The position numbers and the translations under genes were made by a program. A stretch of DNA of 64,000 nucleotides from contig NZ_CP037968.1 in assembly GCF_019633745.1 (NCBI RefSeq), positions 2,858,789-2,922,788 on the forward strand. The letters run 5' to 3'. Position 1 is the first letter of the stretch. Each line of letters opens with the position of its first letter. Positions 1 through 7,893 of the stretch are shown piece by piece. The DNA comes from Methanofollis formosanus. GTDB lineage: Archaea; Halobacteriota; Methanomicrobia; Methanomicrobiales; Methanofollaceae. The notes under the pieces were generated by a model. It was not told the origin of the DNA. It saw nothing but the letters and a program-made list of their open reading frames with translations, and searched no databases.

Positions 1-300
1 ATGATAACAGGACGAGTGTGATGATCAGGTGTGCCGTCCCCTCATCAACGGATCTTTTCTGTCGTCTCGCGAGAGGATAGGCGGGGGACGGCAGGGTGCA
101 TGATTCCACTGCCATCTAGGATTCATCTTCGGGGTCATGACAACAGGGCGAGTGTGATGATCAGATGTGCTGTCCCTTCATCAACGGATCTTTTCTGTCG
201 TCCCGCGAGAGGATAGGGTGGGGACGGCAGGGTGCATGATTCCACTGCCATCTAGGTTCTATCTTCGGGGTCATGACAACAGGGCGAGTGTGATGATCAG
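1..300. repeat. Tandem 136-bp repeat, edge of window
   Basis: Two full units (starting at 1 and 137) and the start of a third (273) repeat with a 136-bp period. Each unit opens with ATGAYAACAGGRCGAGTGTG and carries the phrases GTGATGATCAG, CGCGAGAGGATAGG and ATCTTCGGGGTC. The two full units differ at only a handful of positions. The first unit starts exactly at base 1, so the array probably continues leftwards. No gene is seen in it. A diverged pair of the same unit lies near 11.6-11.9 kb. Confidence 0.9.
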
Positions 301-440
301 AACGTGCCGCTCCCCATCGTAGAAGAATCTTCAATCGCCATCTCGCGCCGGGAGGAGAACCCCATGACGAAGATAGCCATAGGGCGGCAACCGCCTCCCG
401 GTCGGGGGTTTCGAGATGTGATATAGAACCAAAAAAAAGT
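301..440. repeat. GC-rich intergenic repeat module
   Basis: Non-coding. Contains the recurrent modules of the family found through the window: an ATCTTCAATCGCCATCTCGC-type run followed by CATGACGAAGATAGCC and a G/C-rich dyad. It directly abuts the tandem 136-bp units and ends just after the stop codon of the neighbouring flavin-fold gene. Confidence 0.6.
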
Positions 441-845
441 TTAAAGAAGTTCGTCCCCTGCACCGGCACCGGGAGCGCAGGTGTAGACCTCGGTGATCGT
501 GATGACGATCAGCGACTTTGCCGGGTACTTCTCCGACTTCGCCTTCACCTCGGCCCGCATCTTCTCGTACTCCGGCCCGGAGGTGAGAATCTTTGCGTCG
601 CCCTTCACCTGGATACAGCCGCCGGTCTCGGGCCCCCAGAGATAGATCGCGGCCCGCGGGTTCTCTTCGAGGTTGGCGAGGGTCTTTTTCATGAAGTTGT
701 CCGCGACCCAGACCGTCTCGTCGTCGACAAGCCAGACCGACTTCATCGGTGCGACGTTCGGTTCACCCGCCTTTGAGGCGGTTGCAAGCGGATAGACCGG
801 GGCCTTCTCAAAGATCTCCTTCATCTTCTCGTTCAGACGTACCAT
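441..845 (-). CDS. Pyridoxamine 5'-phosphate oxidase-like flavin-fold protein
   Basis: Small (134 aa) soluble protein of the split-barrel PNPOx-like family. Members bind FMN or F420, but the substrate of this short archaeal type is not established, so only the fold is called. Family marks are PLATASKAGEPNVAPMK near residues 18-34 and TLANLEENPRAAIYLWG near 55-71. It is closely similar along its whole length to the protein at 23304-23708, with the same length. The ATG has a GGAGG run directly against it, too close for a normal ribosome site. A TATA-like TTTTTATCT lies about 20-28 nt upstream, so a leaderless transcript is plausible. Confidence 0.85.
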   Translation of the reverse strand: MVRLNEKMKEIFEKAPVYPLATASKAGEPNVAPMKSVWLVDDETVWVADNFMKKTLANLEENPRAAIYLWGPETGGCIQVKGDAKILTSGPEYEKMRAEVKAKSEKYPAKSLIVITITEVYTCAPGAGAGDELL

Positions 846-865
846 ACCTCCCCATTGTCCTGCGG

Positions 866-874
866 CGAGATAAA
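866..874 (-). promoter_or_regulatory. Putative TATA box of flavin-fold gene
   Basis: TTTTTATCT on the minus strand, about 20-28 nt before the ATG at 845. The spacing would put the transcription start at or next to the start codon, as in leaderless archaeal transcripts. Confidence 0.4.
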
Positions 875-899
875 AATGTCACGGGATGGGGATGAGGGA

Positions 900-1660
900 G
901 ATGGGGATCCATTGTTCTTCGGGGCGGCACACCCCCGGCTACAGCGAGCGAGGATCCGGGATGGCGTGGAATCAGAGGATGTAAGGGGCGGGTATGTGAT
1001 GATCGTGGGCCTCCTCAATCGCAGGATTTTCACTGTCGTCTCGCGCCGGAGGGGTGCGAATCGAAAATCAGAGATTTTGGATCTGTAGAATTGCTCCTGA
1101 GGCGAAAGCACGCCTCACGCATACGGGATGAAAATTTTCTGAGCTGCGCTACGGCGTGTGGGCGGGATCCCAATCCTCGCGACAGGACCTTTGGAAGATC
1201 TGGTTTCATCGCCGCCCCGGCTATCCTCGTCGTGGGGGTCCGGGGGCTGAGCCCCCGGCACGGGATGGCAGGGAAATCTCGTCTATGGGGGCGGCCGATC
1301 CATCAGAGGGATTTTCTATCCTCAGCGTATCGGCTTCAACGGGATATGGCAAGTTCAAACTCTCATGAAAACCTGAAGAGCGGATCGTCAGGATCATTTT
1401 CATGGTAAATCATCGTGATGGTTCTCTTCGCCGGGGGGCTTGCCGCCCCCCGGTCCCCCGCGCAAAGATAGGCGGTGGACTGCAACCCCCTCTTTCAGGG
1501 TCATTTCTCCGCCTTCCGTCCCAATCTTCATCCTGGGGATCCGGGGGCGGAACCCCCCGGCGTGAGCTTGGGGGAAGGTGATGGATGAAGGTCACAAGGG
1601 GGTTGAGGTGATGAAAAGAGGATGTTTTCTACAGAGCCCTTTTTTCATTCCTTGTCCTGC
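900..1660. repeat. Composite intergenic repeat, copy 1 of a 555-bp inverted pair
   Basis: No supported gene. From 1084 to 1640 it is the reverse complement, with few differences, of 23738-24292. Modules in order are: a hairpin TGAGGCG/CGCCTCA at 1098-1117; an unusual run GAGCTGCGCTACGGCGTGTG; a GTGGGGGTCCGGGGG dyad; the GGATCGTCAGGATCATTTTC block; a G/C dyad near 1435-1460; and the module ending TTTTCTACAGAGCCC at about 1640. The part before 1084 holds more diverged modules of the same family. Confidence 0.85.
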
Positions 1661-1679
1661 AAAAGATCTGAAGGAGAGA

Positions 1680-2255
1680 TCACCGATCGCTTCTGTTGAC
1701 TTCACGCTGGATCTGCTGCATCCATTCCGGGATCTTCACATCATGCTGGGGGAAGAAGTCCCTGACATAGGGTTTGATGTCGATGACCGGGCTCCCATCG
1801 ATCGCGTCCAGGTCGGCGACTTCCAGCACATTCCCGTTTCGTCCGCAGAGACGCACGACTGTCATAAGCACGGGGTTTGGTCGGGCGGGGCTGCAGGTGC
1901 CGAACACTCCGGTCGCAGGGATATCCTTTCTCCCCATCGGATGCACCCGGGTCAGGATCCGGCTCTTTTCAGGAACGCCATGCGCCCAGTACAGCACCGT
2001 CAGGTGAGAATAATCCTCGATACCGTCGAGGGTCTCGATCAGGTCCATGTTGATGATGATCTCTGAAGTCTCCTCTTCTGTTTCACGGACACGTCTCATA
2101 GTATCGTCAAGATCTCCCCGCATGGCAATGCCGTCATCGCCAGCAATCAGAAAAGGTTCTTTGATTGTGTTCCTGACCACTCCCACAGGTCGCAGGATCA
2201 TTTCGCCGGGTGTGTCACCACCGGCAGGGACCGGTTTTTTAGATGTTTCGTCCAT
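1680..2255 (-). CDS. TrmO/TsaA-family (UPF0066) methyltransferase
   Basis: 191 aa with the fold of the TrmO family, whose E. coli member methylates N6-threonylcarbamoyladenosine at position 37 of tRNA using S-adenosylmethionine. Recognisable parts are the opening ILRPVGVVRNTIKEP (about 21-35), a LIETLDGIEDYSHLTVLYWAH block (about 72-92), the conserved GVFGTCSPARPNPV loop (about 116-129) that contributes to the SAM pocket, and the DAIDGSPVIDIKPY motif near 149-162. The ATG at 2255 is the first in the frame and fits the usual N-terminus with a 20-residue leader. In archaea the exact tRNA substrate has not been settled for all members, so the activity is inferred. Confidence 0.85.
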   Translation of the reverse strand: MDETSKKPVPAGGDTPGEMILRPVGVVRNTIKEPFLIAGDDGIAMRGDLDDTMRRVRETEEETSEIIINMDLIETLDGIEDYSHLTVLYWAHGVPEKSRILTRVHPMGRKDIPATGVFGTCSPARPNPVLMTVVRLCGRNGNVLEVADLDAIDGSPVIDIKPYVRDFFPQHDVKIPEWMQQIQREVNRSDR

Positions 2256-2918
2256 AATCTCTCTCTGCCTCTCTTGAAATCAGCATTTCATTGGTACATT
2301 TATTCTTTCCTTGTCCCCATCAACATGAACAGAGAACATGGCATCTTCTGTTTCCAGACGGCAAATTAAAAGATATATGGATTTGTATTTGATAAAATGA
2401 TACCCTTTTAGGATTGTTTTTTACTCACGGTAAAAAGTTATTCAATCCAGGGAATTTCCTCTTCATTCTGCCCTGACAGCCATTCATAATCTTCCGTTGC
2501 CATCCTCAGGTAGTGGCACCTATTGCCAGGACTGGTGTCTGGCAATCGCGATCAACGATCATCCGCCATCCTGCACAGAGCAAAAGAAGAAGAGAGGAAC
2601 GGATTCAAGGCTGACAGTCATTGTCGAAGTATCTGCACGAAAGGCAGCCACTGGCTCCCTCCACCTCCCACCAGATCTTCACGCTGGTATTCTCCCCTGG
2701 TGGACAAAACCTCCGTTCTCGGCGGCGATGTTCCCCCGGTCGACACTCGATATTCGGGTCGATCGGCAAGAACCCGCCGCGTCCGGTCAAGAAATTCACA
2801 CGCTCTCTCCTTCGACGCCCAGACCATTGTGCATTCCCATGAACCTTAGCATCTACTGTTCTGTTCGTACCGGTCCGTCCAGATCTCGTTCCAGCCTATC
2901 TCTGGGGGTGCAGTATCA
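2256..2918. other. Gene-poor gap of about 660 bp
   Basis: No confident gene. The first 200 bases (2280-2480) are AT-rich and likely hold promoter sequence for the minus-strand gene at 2255. On the minus strand 2605-2799 could encode a 64-aa peptide from a GTG with a C-terminal SGCLSCRYFDNDC motif. It has no clear ribosome site and may be a remnant of a lost gene. The repeat modules common in other gaps are not seen here. Confidence 0.5.
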
Positions 2919-3758
2919 TTACGCCTCCCACTGAAACATCATGCAGGGCCACTGTTCAGAATGCACGAACCAGTCGTCCATTTCTTCGATATAGGTTTCC
3001 AGATATGCCCTTATCCCTGGATTTCCAGTGTCAAAGGGGATATGGTGCTCGCACTGGAAATATTCGGCCATTTGATCATAGGACTCGAACACATGCACCT
3101 GTTCAAAATCGAAGTGCTTCACATCAGGATAGATCTCCATCGAATAGAGAAGGTTGAAGAGGACGTCGGCCTTCGGCCCGGGGGAGTAATCGGTCTCGTG
3201 AAGATGCGGCCAGACCAGACGATAGAGAGTCTCGATCTGCGGTTTTCCAGCATACCAGAGGATACATACCTGCCCGGAGGATAGTGCGATCATCTTCTCG
3301 ATCGCCGCCTTGATCTCTGGCATTCCGAGTGAGAACGAGGCGAGGACAAGATCGTAGGGAGGTTCGAGGTCTTCGTCGGCAACCTCTTCCCAGCACTTCT
3401 GAACGCACCTGATATTCTCGACCGCCTTTTCGTTCATGTGTTCCTGCAGCACGGTCATCATCCCTTCCGAGGGTTCCACGGCGGTCACATGAGCGACCTT
3501 TGATGCGATGGGAACCGTCAGCACGCCGGGCCCGGCCCCGATCTCGAGCACCCGCGAGTCAGGGGCAAGGGGCAGCGCTTCGAGAGTTGCATTGACGCGG
3601 TCGACCTGACCGGCGCTCTCCCGGCCATAATCGTGGAGATAACGCCGTGCACTCTCGGCCGTCTCCCAGTGCTGTGCAGAGGCGGGGACGACGGAACCGG
3701 CGCACTTTTCCATCATGTTCCTCCATTCATCATTCCAGTCAATCGCTTTTGATATCAT
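2919..3758 (-). CDS. Class I SAM-dependent methyltransferase
   Basis: 279-aa cytosolic enzyme of the Rossmann-fold class I methyltransferases. Motif I, VLEIGAGPGVLTVPIA, is at about residues 69-84, followed by the acidic end of strand 2 in VTAVEPSEGM (about 90-99). A motif-IV-like YDLVLASFSLG is near 134-144. The C-terminal half contains W-rich segments and no second recognisable domain. The acceptor substrate cannot be told from sequence. It stands alone, separated by about 300 bp from the upstream transporter gene on the same strand, and is probably transcribed on its own. Confidence 0.85.
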   Translation of the reverse strand: MISKAIDWNDEWRNMMEKCAGSVVPASAQHWETAESARRYLHDYGRESAGQVDRVNATLEALPLAPDSRVLEIGAGPGVLTVPIASKVAHVTAVEPSEGMMTVLQEHMNEKAVENIRCVQKCWEEVADEDLEPPYDLVLASFSLGMPEIKAAIEKMIALSSGQVCILWYAGKPQIETLYRLVWPHLHETDYSPGPKADVLFNLLYSMEIYPDVKHFDFEQVHVFESYDQMAEYFQCEHHIPFDTGNPGIRAYLETYIEEMDDWFVHSEQWPCMMFQWEA

Positions 3759-4059
3759 GATCTCTTCTCCCTACCCTGTCCATCTCCGGGAACGATCACG
3801 GTCGTTTGCGCTAGATGAATGCCGATATTTTGTGATTCTGAATTTTTATCGGGGTTTTTTTGCCTGAAGCACAAAGGAGACGGCCGGGGGCAGTCTGTGA
3901 CATGGGATATAGTGTGATATACGATATAAATGGTACCATTTTATGCGCATCTATTGTTAAATAGATATGTTGAATTTCCATCACACCCCGATCGGCGAGA
4001 CGGAAAAGAGGGGGGGTCATGCTCTGCTTCAGAGGTTCGTCTTGATTCGAGGGAAATAA
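3759..4059. promoter_or_regulatory. AT-rich spacer with a palindrome and a hairpin
   Basis: The gap between two minus-strand genes holds a perfect 14-bp palindrome, AAATGGTACCATTT (3928-3941). It also holds a 7-bp inverted repeat with a 4-nt loop, ATCTATTGTTAAATAGAT (3949-3966). A minus-strand TATA-like ATTTATATC overlaps the left part of the palindrome at 3923-3931. Together these look like a promoter with an operator and a terminator-like stem. Which of the two flanking genes they serve is not clear. Confidence 0.4.
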
Positions 4060-5382
4060 TCAGAGGAGCGTCATGGCCACGGTGCTCGCGAGGGTGACGA
4101 GCAGGAGGAGGGGGACGACGTACCGCAGGTAGTAGACCGCGGCTCTCGAAAATTTGAATCTGCTGTTTTTGTTCGCCTCGGCGAGAAGCGATTCGGGATT
4201 CCAGAGCCACGAGAAGGCGAGGCAGATCACCGAGGCCGAGACCGGGACCAGGAGTATCCCGAAGAGGAGGTCGACGGTGTCCAGGAAGGGTGCGCCAAAG
4301 AGGGTGAGATTGAACCCGGCATAACTGAGTGCCGAAGGGAGACCGATGACGGCGGCGAGGGTGCAGACGAGGTAGGTTGCCTTCTTCCGCGGCCAGGCCC
4401 ACTCGTCGACCATCGTCGCCACCCCACCCTCCACCATCGAGAGGATCGAAGAGAGCGCCCCGACGAAAAGGAGAATAAAAAAGAGCGCTCCGAAGAATGA
4501 GCCGAAGGCCATCGTCGAGAAGATCCTGGGGAGGGTGATGAAGGCGAGTTGCGGCCCTGAGACCGGGTCGAAGCCGAAGGAGAAGACGACCGGAAAGATG
4601 ATGACCCCGGCGACGAGGGCGACCAGGAAGTCGGCGCCTGCGACGACCGCCGCCGAACGCGGGATGGGCGCCGAGTCGGAGAGGTAACTCCCGTAGGTGA
4701 GGAGCACCCCGAAGCCGATGCTCAGGGAGAAGAAGACCTGTCCCGCGGCCTGCACCCAGATCCCGGGGTCGGAGAGGACCGAGAGGTCGGGGGTGAGGTA
4801 GTAGGCCAGTCCGGCCTGCACGCCCGGCAGGGCGAGGGCCTGGACGAACATGATGAGGAGGGCGAGGGCGAGCATCGGCATGAGGTAGCGGTTCGCCCGC
4901 TCGATCCCGTCCTTGAGGTCGACCTTCACCACCGTTCCGGCGAGGAGGATGGTCGCAAAGAAGGTGATCAGGGGGAGAGGAGAGGAGGTGAAAGTCTTGA
5001 AGTCCATGTACCCGGTGACCGAGAAGATGATATAAGCCAGCGTCCACCCGGCGATGACCGAGTAGTAACTGAAGACCACCAGGGTCATCACGAAGGGGAG
5101 GAGGCCGAGGTGGCGCAGCCGCGGGTGGAGTCGTCCGAAGGCGGTCACCACCGATCCCCTGAACCCCCTGCCGACAGTGAACTCGAGGATCATCAGCGGG
5201 ATCCCGAAGCAGAAGAACGAGATGATATAGGGGATGAGGAAGGCTCCGCCGCCGTTCTCACCGACGACATAGGGGAACCGCCAGATGTTTCCAAGGCCGA
5301 CGGCCGATCCGATCGCCGCGAGGACGAACCCGTAGCGCGACCACTCGGCCCGTTTTGTGGAATCGGTACTTTCTGGAGACAT
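4060..5382 (-). CDS. Sodium-dependent transporter, SNF (neurotransmitter:sodium symporter) family
   Basis: 440-aa integral membrane protein, close to the usual length of prokaryotic SNF symporters, which couple uptake of amino acids or related solutes to sodium. The hallmark first helix reads FVLAAIGSAVGLGNIWRFPY (about 20-39), with the unwound GSAVGLGNIWRFP stretch that binds sodium and substrate, followed by ENGGGAFLIPY. About 11 further hydrophobic segments follow. The last residues are a short hydrophobic helix with no cytosolic tail. The substrate is not predictable, but small bacterial and archaeal relatives carry hydrophobic amino acids or tyrosine. Sodium coupling would suit a methanogen, which keeps a sodium gradient through methyltransferase Mtr. 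Confidence 0.9.
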   Translation of the reverse strand: MSPESTDSTKRAEWSRYGFVLAAIGSAVGLGNIWRFPYVVGENGGGAFLIPYIISFFCFGIPLMILEFTVGRGFRGSVVTAFGRLHPRLRHLGLLPFVMTLVVFSYYSVIAGWTLAYIIFSVTGYMDFKTFTSSPLPLITFFATILLAGTVVKVDLKDGIERANRYLMPMLALALLIMFVQALALPGVQAGLAYYLTPDLSVLSDPGIWVQAAGQVFFSLSIGFGVLLTYGSYLSDSAPIPRSAAVVAGADFLVALVAGVIIFPVVFSFGFDPVSGPQLAFITLPRIFSTMAFGSFFGALFFILLFVGALSSILSMVEGGVATMVDEWAWPRKKATYLVCTLAAVIGLPSALSYAGFNLTLFGAPFLDTVDLLFGILLVPVSASVICLAFSWLWNPESLLAEANKNSRFKFSRAAVYYLRYVVPLLLLVTLASTVAMTLL

Positions 5383-5479
5383 AGTATCATCCGAAATCTC
5401 TGAATGCCGGATCGGTTGCCCGGAAAAGTCTGCCGTTCACCGATGTTCCATCCTCCCGCACGGGCTATGGAGGAGGTGA

Positions 5480-5488
5480 TTTATATAG
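5480..5488 (+). promoter_or_regulatory. TATA box of hsp20
   Basis: TTTATATAG about 31-39 nt before the ATG at 5519, preceded by a purine-rich AGGAGGTGA that could act as a BRE. A GGTGAT ribosome site sits about 7 nt before the start codon. Confidence 0.6.
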
Positions 5489-5518
5489 CATGTCGCTCAC
5501 TCCGGGCGGTGATCTGAG

Positions 5519-5827
5519 ATGGCCGAGGTGAAGGTCGCACCGGTGGTGTATGCGATGCCTGACGAGGACCATGAGCACCTGCACATCGAGGTGGAGTTGC
5601 CTGGCGTGGCAAAGGAGGATATTTTGTTGAGCATGCATGACGACAGTTTCTTCGTGCGGGCCTCGAAGGAGGGGGTGCGGGATGTCGGTTCGTACGCCAG
5701 TTCGTACGCCACCTGCTGCCCCATCGATTACGAGAAGGCGAAGGCGAAGTATCACAACGGGTTGCTTGTCATCGACGTCCCGTACAAGAAACCGCAGGAG
5801 CGGGGGATCGGGATCCCAATCACCTGA
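5519..5827 (+). CDS. Hsp20/alpha-crystallin family protein
   Basis: Short (102 aa) small heat-shock protein. Such proteins form oligomers that hold unfolding proteins in the cytosol. The beta-sandwich is visible as HLHIEVELPGVAKEDILLSM (about 20-39), which is the typical opening of the alpha-crystallin domain. The closing YHNGLLVIDVPYKKP (about 79-93) matches the A-x-x-x-N-G-V-L conserved strand with YHNGLL. It lacks a long N-terminal arm and the C-terminal I-x-I tail is possibly represented by the last GIGIPIT. It has its own promoter with a good TATA box. Confidence 0.85.
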   Translation: MAEVKVAPVVYAMPDEDHEHLHIEVELPGVAKEDILLSMHDDSFFVRASKEGVRDVGSYASSYATCCPIDYEKAKAKYHNGLLVIDVPYKKPQERGIGIPIT

Positions 5828-5889
5828 CGGGATGTGGAGGAATGGAGGCCTGGTAATTGTGACGCCGGCCCCTCTCCCTGAGGTCGACC

Positions 5890-6145
5890 CTCCAGGGGGG
5901 TTTCGGGGGGCAAGGCACGTCGATCAGATAGGCCGCTCCCAATCGTCGAAATTTCCCTGCCATCTCGCGCCGGGGGCCGTGCCCCCGGACCCCCCACGAC
6001 GACGATAGGTGGGGGCAGCGATGGAACTAGATCCCATCCGATTCTCCTCTCTTGAAAGAGAGCGATCAAGCGACGAGAAATTTTCATCCCGTATGCTTGA
6101 GGCATGATCTCGCCTCATGTCCAATTCTACAGAACCGATCTAGGT
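5890..6145. repeat. Composite intergenic repeat
   Basis: Non-coding mosaic between hsp20 and hypC. It contains the CTCGCGCCGGGGGCCGTG dyad, the CCACGACGACGATAGG module, a CTTGAAAGAGAGCGATCAAG block, and the hairpin TGAGGC/GCCTCA (6098-6117) preceded by GAGAAATTTTCATCCCG. The rest of the gap (6146-6320) is ordinary leader sequence of the hyp operon. Confidence 0.8.
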
Positions 6146-6269
6146 GAATCTTCAGCCTCTCCCCGATACTTCCGGGATATGCTCATGGAAACACATCTCA
6201 TACAACCCACCCAAGCCATCTCCATGTCTCATCCCGGTTTTTTCACGGCCTTTTTCTGCCATGTCACTT

Positions 6270-6290
6270 CGGAAGGTGTTTTTACTTCCG
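6270..6290. promoter_or_regulatory. Inverted repeat upstream of hypC
   Basis: CGGAAG (6270-6275) and CTTCCG (6285-6290) are perfect arms around a T-rich 9-nt spacer, 30 nt before the hypC ATG. The position, over the probable start of transcription, fits an operator or a leader hairpin. No TATA box is obvious beyond the T-rich spacer. Confidence 0.4.
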
Positions 6291-6320
6291 GCGCCCATAC
6301 TCACTATCTGAGGAAATACG

Positions 6321-6545
6321 ATGTGTGTTGCAGTTCCTGCCGAAGTGATCGAGAAAAAGGACGGCAATATCGGCGTCGTCGACTACGGTGACCTCAAACA
6401 GGAGGTCCGCCTCGACCTGGTCGATGTCGAGATCGGCGAGTTTGTCCTCGTCCATGTCGGTTTTGCCATCCAGAAGCTCAGCCGCGAGGAGGGCCTCTCT
6501 ACCAGGGAGCTCTTCAAAGAAGTCTACGCAGCAATGGAAGAGTAA
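6321..6545 (+). CDS. hypC: Hydrogenase maturation chaperone HypC
   Basis: 74-aa chaperone of [NiFe]-hydrogenase maturation. HypC with HypD carries the Fe(CN)2CO unit and hands it to the hydrogenase large subunit. The diagnostic N-terminus MCVAVPAEV is present with the essential Cys2, followed by the beta-barrel strands GVVDYGDLKQEVRLDLV and the FVLVHVGFAI segment (about 46-55). The C-terminal helix is usual. A GAGG ribosome site precedes the ATG. It is the first gene of a run in which hypA starts directly after its stop codon. Only HypC, A and E are here; HypB, D and F must lie elsewhere. Confidence 0.95.
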   Translation: MCVAVPAEVIEKKDGNIGVVDYGDLKQEVRLDLVDVEIGEFVLVHVGFAIQKLSREEGLSTRELFKEVYAAMEE

Positions 6546-6887
6546 ATGCACGAGTACAGCATAGCATACGACATCTTCGCCACCGCCAAACGGGCCGCGG
6601 TCGAGAACGAGGCCACTGAGGTCACGACCGTCAAGGTCGACGTCGGCGAGATGGCGATGGTGAACCCGGAACAGGTCGAGTTTCTCTTCGGGGTGATCGT
6701 GGAGGACGATCCCCTCTTTGCCGGGACACGTCTGGAGTGCTGGACGGTGAAGGTGCGTACCAGGTGCGAGTGCGGGTACGAAGGGGACGAGAAGTTTGTC
6801 TGCCCGCAGTGCGGCGGGCTCCCCCATATTGTCGAAGGAAAAGAGATCGTAGTTACCAATATCGAGATCGAAGTGAACGAATCATGA
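6546..6887 (+). CDS. hypA: Hydrogenase nickel insertion protein HypA
   Basis: 113-aa nickel metallochaperone that works with HypB to load nickel into [NiFe]-hydrogenases. The nickel-binding N-terminus MHEYS (Met1-His2-Glu3) is intact. The zinc site is formed by Cys74, Cys76, Cys86 and Cys89 in RTRCECGYEGDEKFVCPQCG; the first pair is spaced CxC rather than the commoner CxxC. The start codon follows the hypC stop without a gap and its own stop overlaps the hypE start (ATGA), so the three are translationally coupled. Confidence 0.95.
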   Translation: MHEYSIAYDIFATAKRAAVENEATEVTTVKVDVGEMAMVNPEQVEFLFGVIVEDDPLFAGTRLECWTVKVRTRCECGYEGDEKFVCPQCGGLPHIVEGKEIVVTNIEIEVNES

Positions 6888-7879
6888 AAGTCAACCTGAT
6901 GCATGGTGCGGGTGGAGAAGTGATGGGCGAACTCCTGAGCGTGATCACGAAGTTCGAGAACAACAATGCCGGCGGGATCGGGCTCGAGTCCCTCGACGAC
7001 GGGGCGGTGATCCCGGTCGGCGACCAGAAGATCGTCTTTACGACCGACAGCCACGTCGTCCACCCGATATTCTTCCCCGGCGGCGACATCGGCAGGATCG
7101 CCGTCTCCGGCACGGTCAACGACCTCGCGATGATGGGCGGGCGGCCGATCGCTCTCTCGTGTGCGATGGTCATCCAGGAAGGTTTCGACGTCGCCGATCT
7201 GGAGCGGATCGTCGCCTCGATGGACGCCGCCCTCGGCGAAGTCGGGGCCTCGATCGTCACCGGCGACACGAAGGTACTGGAACGCGGCTCGCTCGACGGG
7301 ATCGTCATCAACACCGCCGGGATCGGGGTTGCCAACCATGTCGTCAGGGACAGCGGCCTTCTGCCCGGCGACGTGATCATCTCGAGCGGCACCCTCGGCG
7401 ACCATGGGCTTGCGATCATGGCCCACCGAGAGGGGTTCGACCTGGGCGAGCAGATCAGGTCGGACGTCGCACCACTCTGGGGTATGGTCGAGAAGGCGCT
7501 TGCGGCCGGCGATATCCACGCGATGAAAGACCCGACCCGCGGCGGGTTTGCCAACGCCATCAATGAGATGGCGAGCAAGGCCGGCGTCCACGTCGAGATC
7601 GACGAAGAGGCCCTGCCGATCCGGACCAGTGTGCGGAGCGCCGCGGCCATGCTCGGGATCGATCCCCTCGAGGTGGCGAACGAGGGCAAGACGATCATGG
7701 GCGTCGCGGCCGACGACGCCGAAGCGGTGCTCAGGGCACTTCGCTCCCACAAATATGGCAAGGACGCCGCGATCATCGGTCGCGTCACCGAAGGTTCGGG
7801 CGTCGTGATGAAGACGAAGATCGGCGGCGAGCGGTTTATCGAAGCGCCGATCGGCGACCCGGTGCCAAGGGTCTGCTAA
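6884..7879 (+). CDS. hypE: Hydrogenase maturation protein HypE
   Basis: 331-aa ATP-dependent dehydratase of the PurM/ThiL-type fold. HypE converts the carbamoyl group placed on its C-terminal cysteine by HypF into thiocyanate, the source of the cyanide ligands of the hydrogenase iron. The C-terminus ends PVPRVC, with the acceptor cysteine as last residue, as in the family. The PurM-like ATP-binding parts LDDGAVIPVGDQKIVFTTDS (about 36-55) and VSGTVNDLAMMGG (about 74-86) are clear, as is KDPTRGGFANAINEMA (about 214-229). The chosen ATG overlaps the hypA stop by four bases. Confidence 0.95.
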   Translation: MKVNLMHGAGGEVMGELLSVITKFENNNAGGIGLESLDDGAVIPVGDQKIVFTTDSHVVHPIFFPGGDIGRIAVSGTVNDLAMMGGRPIALSCAMVIQEGFDVADLERIVASMDAALGEVGASIVTGDTKVLERGSLDGIVINTAGIGVANHVVRDSGLLPGDVIISSGTLGDHGLAIMAHREGFDLGEQIRSDVAPLWGMVEKALAAGDIHAMKDPTRGGFANAINEMASKAGVHVEIDEEALPIRTSVRSAAAMLGIDPLEVANEGKTIMGVAADDAEAVLRALRSHKYGKDAAIIGRVTEGSGVVMKTKIGGERFIEAPIGDPVPRVC

Positions 7880-7893
7880 AGGAGGAAACAGAA

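Noticed and set aside
1091-1408. Open frames inside the composite repeats (here and in the other mosaics)
   Set aside because: Frames are not conserved between copies of the same repeat, which contain indels, so the repeats do not encode protein.
3811-4020. 69-codon minus-strand frame upstream of the methyltransferase
   Set aside because: It runs across the palindrome and TATA-like sequence and lacks a ribosome site, so the region is read as regulatory.
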